Origin: Candidatus Peribacterales bacterium
GTDB lineage: Bacteria; Patescibacteriota; Gracilibacteria; Peribacterales; Peribacteraceae
Direction: 5' to 3'
DNA: 9,985 nucleotides
NCBI GenBank assembly: GCA_021731345.1
Contig: JAKFXO010000104.1
Location: 1-9,985 of the forward strand
The position numbers and the translations under genes are program-made. Shown one piece after another: positions 6,077-9,985 of this stretch (position 1 is its first letter; each line of letters starts with the position of its first letter). A model generated the notes under the pieces. That model saw nothing but the letters and a program-made list of their open reading frames with translations. It did no database searches and was not told the DNA's origin.

Positions 6077-7117
6077 TCAGAAGTATAGCGCACGGAACTG
6101 ATCCACGTGAGCACTGATTTCATGCTTCGTATCGAACGTTGATCGATACGTTCGGCACCCTTCATGAAGACGATTCCACAACGCATCATCACGCAGCATG
6201 TGCACGATGCTCTGCGCAATGGAGACAGGATGAGGAGGAATAAGAATGCCCGTACGCCCAGGCTGAATGACGCGCTGCAGACCGGGAACAAGTGTTGCTA
6301 GAACCGGCGTACCAGCTGCCACACTTTCCGCAGCAGCAAGGCCAAAACCCTCTAAGCGCGAAGGACATACCACAAGGCGAGAGAAGCCAAGGAGCGGCGG
6401 TAGATCAGCGTCGGACACACGGCCAAGAAACGTCATTCCATCACGAGCCTCTTCTTTCCAGCCAACAACAGTGAGTGTCGCCGTTGGGATAGCGCTACGC
6501 ACAGAAGGCCACGCGGCTAGAAGAATATCCCAACCTTTACGAGTGTCCGGCCTACCGACAAAAACGCAGGAATCTTTTTTTCTCGTGTCACTATCAGCGG
6601 CAATCCACGGAGTGAGATCAAACCCACAACCGATCACCGTGATGCGCGACGCGGGAATGCCATAGTCACGACGAAGTGATTCAGCAGTGTCCTCGGAAAT
6701 CGCGATGATTGCATCCGCTCGTTGGTACGTCTTTTTTTCGAGAGCGACGAAGATTTTTTTCCACACCTGACCAGGGAGCCTGCACTGCGCAGCGTACGTA
6801 TGATTTGCGGTCACAACCACTTTGACGCCACGCGGGAAAAACGGCATCAGAACGCCACCTGGACCACTATGAACATGAAGAATACTGATATTATTTTTTC
6901 TGATGAACGCCTGCAACCTAAACCGAATGCCAAACGAAAATCCAAGATTTTTCCCGATCGCATACATAATCTCCCGACGTGATCGATCATAGACATGCAC
7001 CGTCATCCCCTCTTTTCGTAGTCCATCAATAAGTGAACCGACGTGACGACCCATCCCTCCGATAAACGGAGGTGCATCTGAGCTCACGAAGCCAATGACA
7101 GGTTTAGAAGACGTCAT
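6077..7117 (-). CDS. Family 4 glycosyltransferase (GT-B fold)
   Basis: A retaining GT4-type enzyme that transfers a sugar from a nucleotide donor. From ATG at 7117 it has 346 residues. The N-terminal half has the glycine-rich loop FIGGMGRHV (18-26), and HVHSGPGG (81-88) fits the acceptor-side domain. The C-terminal half has FVGRPDTRKGWDILL (186-200), which contacts the donor phosphates, and the signature SRLEGFGLAAAES (253-265), where E256 and E264 form the EX7E pair typical of GT4. ATG at 7150 would add 11 residues (MISPSLLHATC) before the normal start of the fold, so I chose 7117, although it overlaps the preceding GT4 gene by 14 nt. There is no Shine-Dalgarno sequence. It is probably translationally coupled to its neighbours. 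Donor and acceptor are unknown. Confidence 0.93.
   Translation of the reverse strand: MTSSKPVIGFVSSDAPPFIGGMGRHVGSLIDGLRKEGMTVHVYDRSRREIMYAIGKNLGFSFGIRFRLQAFIRKNNISILHVHSGPGGVLMPFFPRGVKVVVTANHTYAAQCRLPGQVWKKIFVALEKKTYQRADAIIAISEDTAESLRRDYGIPASRITVIGCGFDLTPWIAADSDTRKKDSCVFVGRPDTRKGWDILLAAWPSVRSAIPTATLTVVGWKEEARDGMTFLGRVSDADLPPLLGFSRLVVCPSRLEGFGLAAAESVAAGTPVLATLVPGLQRVIQPGRTGILIPPHPVSIAQSIVHMLRDDALWNRLHEGCRTYRSTFDTKHEISAHVDQFRALYF
6082..6087 (-). promoter_or_regulatory. TATACT -10-like element before the GT-C gene
   Basis: TATACT on the minus strand ends 8 nt before the ATG at 6073, nearly the same distance as the TATACT before the glycosyltransferase at 406. It lies in the final codons (Ala-Leu-Tyr-Phe) of the upstream GT4 gene, so it may be chance. 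If active it would give an essentially leaderless transcript. I found no convincing -35 element. Confidence 0.2.
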
Positions 7118-8126
7118 GCACGTAGCGTGAAGCAATGATGGTGATATCAAAATTCTTGCGCACTGCGTGTTGCATCTCTTTCATCTCCCAATTTTTCGTC
7201 AGAACCTTCTCTATCGCGACGCATGCACTTTGCAAATCCAGAGGAAGAAAATGGAAACCGGTAACAGCCTCCAAAACAGAATCTTTGAGTCCTTCCAAAT
7301 CCGCTGCAGCGACCGGGATACCTCTGGAAGCCGCTTCCAGAGCTGTAATGCCAAAGCCTTCCATATCGCCGAAGACCGGAATATTCGGCATCACGAGCAT
7401 CGTTGCACTCGAAAAAAGCGCCTCTTTCGCACGATGCGGAACGCTACCGATGACATCGATAGAGTGATGCAATTTTTGTGCGGCCACGAGTGATCGAATA
7501 CGCAAAAGTTCTGGTCCATCACCCGCGATAACAAATTTCATATCTGGATAGCGCGTCAGAAGAAGTGGAAAAACATCTTCCAAAAACCACGCGACACCTT
7601 TGCGCGGAACAAGCCGGCCAAACGAGAGAAGTACAGGTGATGATGGCCTCAGTGATGATGGCGCATCAGGGATCACGATGCCGCACGGAATGATAAGAAT
7701 AGTCTCAGGTTTCACGCCAAGAGCTATACATGCATCAGCTGTTGCTTGGCTTACCGCTACTATTTTCTGTGCGAAACGCAGTGAAAAACGAATGACTGTC
7801 CTATACGCCCGCACATTCCACACAACATCGAGTCCGTGCACCGTCACCGTACGCCGAAGACTTGGCCGTACGACACGGAGAATGGGGAAGAGTGGCGTCA
7901 ATACGGCGTCACCAAGATGCACAGTGCCGGACCGCACGCAGAGCGCAGCGAAGAGTGCGCGAAGAAAAAAGAGCGGAAGTAGTAACCGTCCCCCGCCATA
8001 TGCAATGACGCGCATGTGAACTTCGGGATGCTGATACAGCGCTTCCGTAAGAGCTGAAGCCTGCGTTTGCATACCGCCATAACCGGTACCGAGCGTGCGC
8101 GTGATGAACAGAACGTTCCGTGTCAT
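7104..8126 (-). CDS. Family 4 glycosyltransferase (GT-B fold)
   Basis: A second GT4-type enzyme, 340 residues. N-terminal features are the glycine-rich loop GTGYGGMQTQ (13-22), a hydrophobic stretch LLLPLFFLRALFAAL (48-62) that may anchor it to the membrane face, and VTVHGLDVVW (94-103). The C-terminal donor domain has LSFGRLVPRKG (167-177), AGDGPE (201-206) and DMEGFGITALEAASRG (254-269), where E256 and E264 make the EX7E pair. Length is normal for the family. Its ATG overlaps the stop of the GT2 gene as ATGA (8123-8126), indicating translational coupling. The downstream GT4 overlaps its end by 14 nt. The two GT4 proteins share only family motifs, so they probably act at different steps of the same glycan rather than being a recent duplication. 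Confidence 0.94.
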   Translation of the reverse strand: MTRNVLFITRTLGTGYGGMQTQASALTEALYQHPEVHMRVIAYGGGRLLLPLFFLRALFAALCVRSGTVHLGDAVLTPLFPILRVVRPSLRRTVTVHGLDVVWNVRAYRTVIRFSLRFAQKIVAVSQATADACIALGVKPETILIIPCGIVIPDAPSSLRPSSPVLLSFGRLVPRKGVAWFLEDVFPLLLTRYPDMKFVIAGDGPELLRIRSLVAAQKLHHSIDVIGSVPHRAKEALFSSATMLVMPNIPVFGDMEGFGITALEAASRGIPVAAADLEGLKDSVLEAVTGFHFLPLDLQSACVAIEKVLTKNWEMKEMQHAVRKNFDITIIASRYVHDVF

Positions 8127-9040
8127 GAGCGATGGGAAACTGTGCGTTCTTGCTCATGCGCCACTCGCCTATCCGAAGCGAAGGCCTCGGCAATGACACC
8201 AAGGATGAGGAACTGAAGACCGACAACCGCGAAAAGAAATGCGACAGTGAACGTGCGAAAATGAAACGTAAAATCACGAAATGCATACGCAGTCATCAGT
8301 CCCGCTCCAACCATACAAATGGCTGACAGAAGTAGAAATTTGCGTAGTGGACGGTACAGAAACGTTGATCTGACAATAGTCCCGCACGAACGAAGAATGT
8401 GATGCCGAAGCGTACGGACCAGCTTGCTCTTGCCATGAGCACGCGGCAAAAATGTCACAGGGATTTCAGCTGCTCTGAATCCATACGCATCAGCCTGAAT
8501 CAACATTTCATGTGTATACGTATGACGACTCATAATACGTAAAGATTTTCCGAGCTCGGCTGAGAACATACGAAAACCCGACGATGCATCGCGAATATGA
8601 GTGACGCCCATGACTCGAAGCATAAGACTCCCAAGAATGTTGCCGATCCTATTGCCCGCAGGCATATGTTTTTGAGCGAACACACAGCGATTTCCCACCA
8701 CCAAATCTGCATGCGTGCGCCGCATCTCTTTCCATAAAAGACTGATCTCCCCCGCTTTGTACTGGCCGTCAGCATCAAGTGTGACGATAACGTCAGCACC
8801 TGAAGCAAGTGCGGCCTTGAGCCCCGTGCGAAATGCAGCCGCAAGTCCGAGTCTGGAGGAATGCGACATGACAGTTGCACCCGAAGCTCTCGCCTTCGCC
8901 ACCGTCTGATCTGTACTACCGTCATCAATAACGATACTGCGAATATCGCTCAAGCCGGGCAACGTCGTAGGAATGTCTGCTAGAACGCGACCGACGCTTT
9001 TTTCTTCGTTATGAGCCGGAATGATGACGATGAGACGCAC
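8123..9040 (-). CDS. Polyprenyl-phosphate sugar synthase-like GT2 (DPM1/GtrB type)
   Basis: This enzyme class transfers a hexose from UDP- or GDP-sugar to a polyprenyl phosphate, making the donor used by GT-C enzymes on the outer face of the membrane. The 305-residue protein has IIPAHNEE (6-13), VIDDGSTDQT (37-46), the metal-binding DADGQ (89-93), DASSGFRMF (151-159) typical of dolichol-phosphate mannose synthases, and RAHGKSK (200-206) near the acceptor. Two C-terminal membrane segments follow at about 233-253 and 264-286, as in GtrB-like enzymes. The start is GTG at 9040, the only choice that keeps the first strand. No Shine-Dalgarno sequence precedes it; a small hairpin ends just upstream. 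It is followed by GT4 with a 4-nt overlap. Whether it handles mannose, glucose or another sugar cannot be told. Confidence 0.92.
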   Translation of the reverse strand: MRLIVIIPAHNEEKSVGRVLADIPTTLPGLSDIRSIVIDDGSTDQTVAKARASGATVMSHSSRLGLAAAFRTGLKAALASGADVIVTLDADGQYKAGEISLLWKEMRRTHADLVVGNRCVFAQKHMPAGNRIGNILGSLMLRVMGVTHIRDASSGFRMFSAELGKSLRIMSRHTYTHEMLIQADAYGFRAAEIPVTFLPRAHGKSKLVRTLRHHILRSCGTIVRSTFLYRPLRKFLLLSAICMVGAGLMTAYAFRDFTFHFRTFTVAFLFAVVGLQFLILGVIAEAFASDRRVAHEQERTVSHRS

Positions 9041-9067
9041 AAAAGAAGACTACCCGCACTGCGGTAG
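9041..9067 (-). terminator. Weak terminator-like hairpin just before the GT2 start
   Basis: In the 42-nt gap between the pilus-like gene and the GT2 gene, the plus-strand sequence CTACCCGCACTGCGGTAG (9050-9067) forms a hairpin of seven pairs with one bulged base and a three-base loop. On the minus strand it is followed by TCTTCTTTT, right up to the GTG at 9040. This fits a weak intrinsic terminator or attenuator in the minus direction. The short stem makes it uncertain. Confidence 0.35.
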
Positions 9068-9082
9068 CGGAAGCCAGATTCG

Positions 9083-9922
9083 CTAACGACTGAAAACAGC
9101 AAATTCCACGGTCCAGCGGTCACCATCGCGCTGCAAATTCCTGACCTTCATGAGCGGCATCGGCCACAAGCCCTTTTCATAGATTCCAGCTGCAATCCCA
9201 GTAAATGCGGAACGAACCGTTGCAAGCCCTGCATCTAGGAGTGTCACACGAATATCCGAGACGGCGAGTGTGGGGACATCTTCGAGCATGCGCTCTTCAC
9301 TTTTGTCTGGGTCTGCCGCGTACTGCATCAAATCGAGATACAGGAAATCTTCAGCACGTCGGAGTGATGCAGGTGACATCGCTTCGACTTGGCGCAAAAA
9401 GGCATCCTGATCATCCGGACTCAGCGTGTCACGAATCATCATGTCTCCACCAAAACCCAGAATCGCAAGCATGCGAGCAGTCTTTTGGAATGAGCCACGG
9501 AACACGGCGTGTGCGGTCAGCGTACTGAAACTTCCCTGGTCTTTCGGCGCAGCATCGAATGTTAGTTTCTCCATAGAGAAGTCTCCTCCTTCACCAAGCA
9601 CTCGGGAAATTTCCTGCAATGTTTTTACCGTGCGCGCTGCTGGAGAACCATCAGGAAGAATGTAGACCGATGCCTGCTCTTCGCGAGCAGCAAGCGCCTG
9701 CGTTGCAAAAATTCTCTCGGCTTCGACGCTGGCAGAAAGGAGGGCTACCGCAGTCTTGAGCTCCGGAAGCTGCGTACCTATCATGACGGCGGTGTCACGC
9801 TTCTGCGAGAAAAGCCCAACATGTGCAGCAAGAACACCGCATGCACCAATGGAAAGCAAGATGCCTGCAACGAAACACAGGACTCCAGCCGTATGCCTTT
9901 GAAGGATGAAAAACTTATTCAT
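9083..9922 (-). CDS. Single-pass membrane protein resembling PilO/GspM-type pilus assembly proteins
   Basis: A 279-residue protein. It has a short cytoplasmic start, one hydrophobic helix (about 11-35), then a helical stretch with heptad-like Leu/Ala (about 42-85). Next come two likely alpha/beta units, around 112-165 (FSMEKLTFDA, LTAHAVFRGSFQKTARMLAIL) and around 217-278, ending in WTVEFAVFSR. The order of helix, coiled coil and ferredoxin-like domain with a 'G/F-S/Y-F-x-x-x-x-x-x-L-x-x-L' segment is that of PilO in type IV pilus machines and GspM in type II secretion, which form an inner-membrane platform with PilM/PilN. It is longer than typical PilO. The ATG at 9922 overlaps by 8 nt the end of an upstream gene whose C-terminus also ends in alternating beta residues, as PilN often does. 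Assignment is by architecture only; a generic membrane protein remains possible. Confidence 0.5.
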   Translation of the reverse strand: MNKFFILQRHTAGVLCFVAGILLSIGACGVLAAHVGLFSQKRDTAVMIGTQLPELKTAVALLSASVEAERIFATQALAAREEQASVYILPDGSPAARTVKTLQEISRVLGEGGDFSMEKLTFDAAPKDQGSFSTLTAHAVFRGSFQKTARMLAILGFGGDMMIRDTLSPDDQDAFLRQVEAMSPASLRRAEDFLYLDLMQYAADPDKSEERMLEDVPTLAVSDIRVTLLDAGLATVRSAFTGIAAGIYEKGLWPMPLMKVRNLQRDGDRWTVEFAVFSR

Positions 9923-9985
9923 TGCGGAAGCGCAGAGTCAGAGAGAAATGTGATGACGTACCGCCATCTGGTAGTGGATCAGATT
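9915..9985 (-). CDS. C-terminal end of an unidentified upstream gene (possibly PilN-like)
   Basis: On the minus strand one frame is open from the window edge to a TAA at 9917-9915. It gives 22 residues, SDPLPDGG followed by TSSHFSLTLRFRNE. The alternating FSLTLRF looks like a final beta strand. The stop overlaps the ATG of the next gene by 8 nt, the compact spacing seen elsewhere here. The other two minus frames stop before the next start without such coupling. In type IV pilus operons PilN precedes PilO, so a PilN-like protein would fit, but 22 residues cannot establish that. Confidence 0.55.
   Translation of the reverse strand, partial: SDPLPDGGTSSHFSLTLRFRNE

Noticed and set aside
7117..7150. 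Longer start (ATG 7150) for the downstream GT4 gene
   Set aside because: It adds 11 residues before the first strand of the fold and lengthens the overlap with the upstream gene to 47 nt.

Overview
The window looks like a bacterial chromosome segment of about 50% GC with tightly packed, often overlapping genes. It holds housekeeping translation genes (trmD, infC-rpmI-rplT) beside a cluster of glycosyltransferases. TGA, TAA and TAG are all used as stops, so the standard bacterial code fits and a lineage that recodes UGA does not. The compact genes, the absence of Shine-Dalgarno sequences at the starts, an unusual NIF3 subfamily and the mix of glycan and pilus-like genes suggest an uncultivated lineage, perhaps Patescibacteria/CPR of Peregrinibacteria type. 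That placement is inference from overall character and has not been tested.

Layout. Positions 1-359 (minus) are the N-terminal half of trmD, cut by the window edge. Divergent from it, on plus, are a family 2 glycosyltransferase (406-1359), a NIF3-family protein (1402-2370) and a small three-helix membrane protein of the CBU_0592-like type (2364-2618). They converge on the minus-strand operon infC-rpmI-rplT (3806 down to 2632). A 25-nt imperfect palcindromic hairpin covers both facing stop codons. An AT-rich region (about 3881-3957) carries overlapping divergent sigma70-type promoters, one for infC and one for an AT-rich orphan gene (3958-4461, plus).

From 9985 down to 4475 everything is on minus: the last codons of an unidentified gene, a single-pass membrane protein resembling PilO/GspM-type assembly proteins, a polyprenyl-phosphate sugar synthase-like GT2 with two C-terminal membrane helices, two GT4 glycosyltransferases, and a polytopic GT-C-like membrane protein. 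The four glycosyltransferase genes are spaced from +3 nt to -14 nt, so they are probably co-transcribed. A coherent reading is that the GT2 loads a sugar onto a lipid phosphate, the GT4 enzymes build a glycan on the cytoplasmic face from nucleotide sugars, and the GT-C protein transfers the lipid-linked sugar outside the membrane. The acceptor is unknown. It could be a surface polymer, a lipid, or a secreted or pilus protein, given the adjacent pilus-like gene.

There is no CRISPR array, tRNA, rRNA or recognisable insertion sequence, and no gene-free stretch above 300 bases. No clearly new system is evident. The most unusual features are the window-wide lack of Shine-Dalgarno sequences, the compact divergent promoter with a perfect 10-bp tandem repeat, and the AT-rich orphan it drives.
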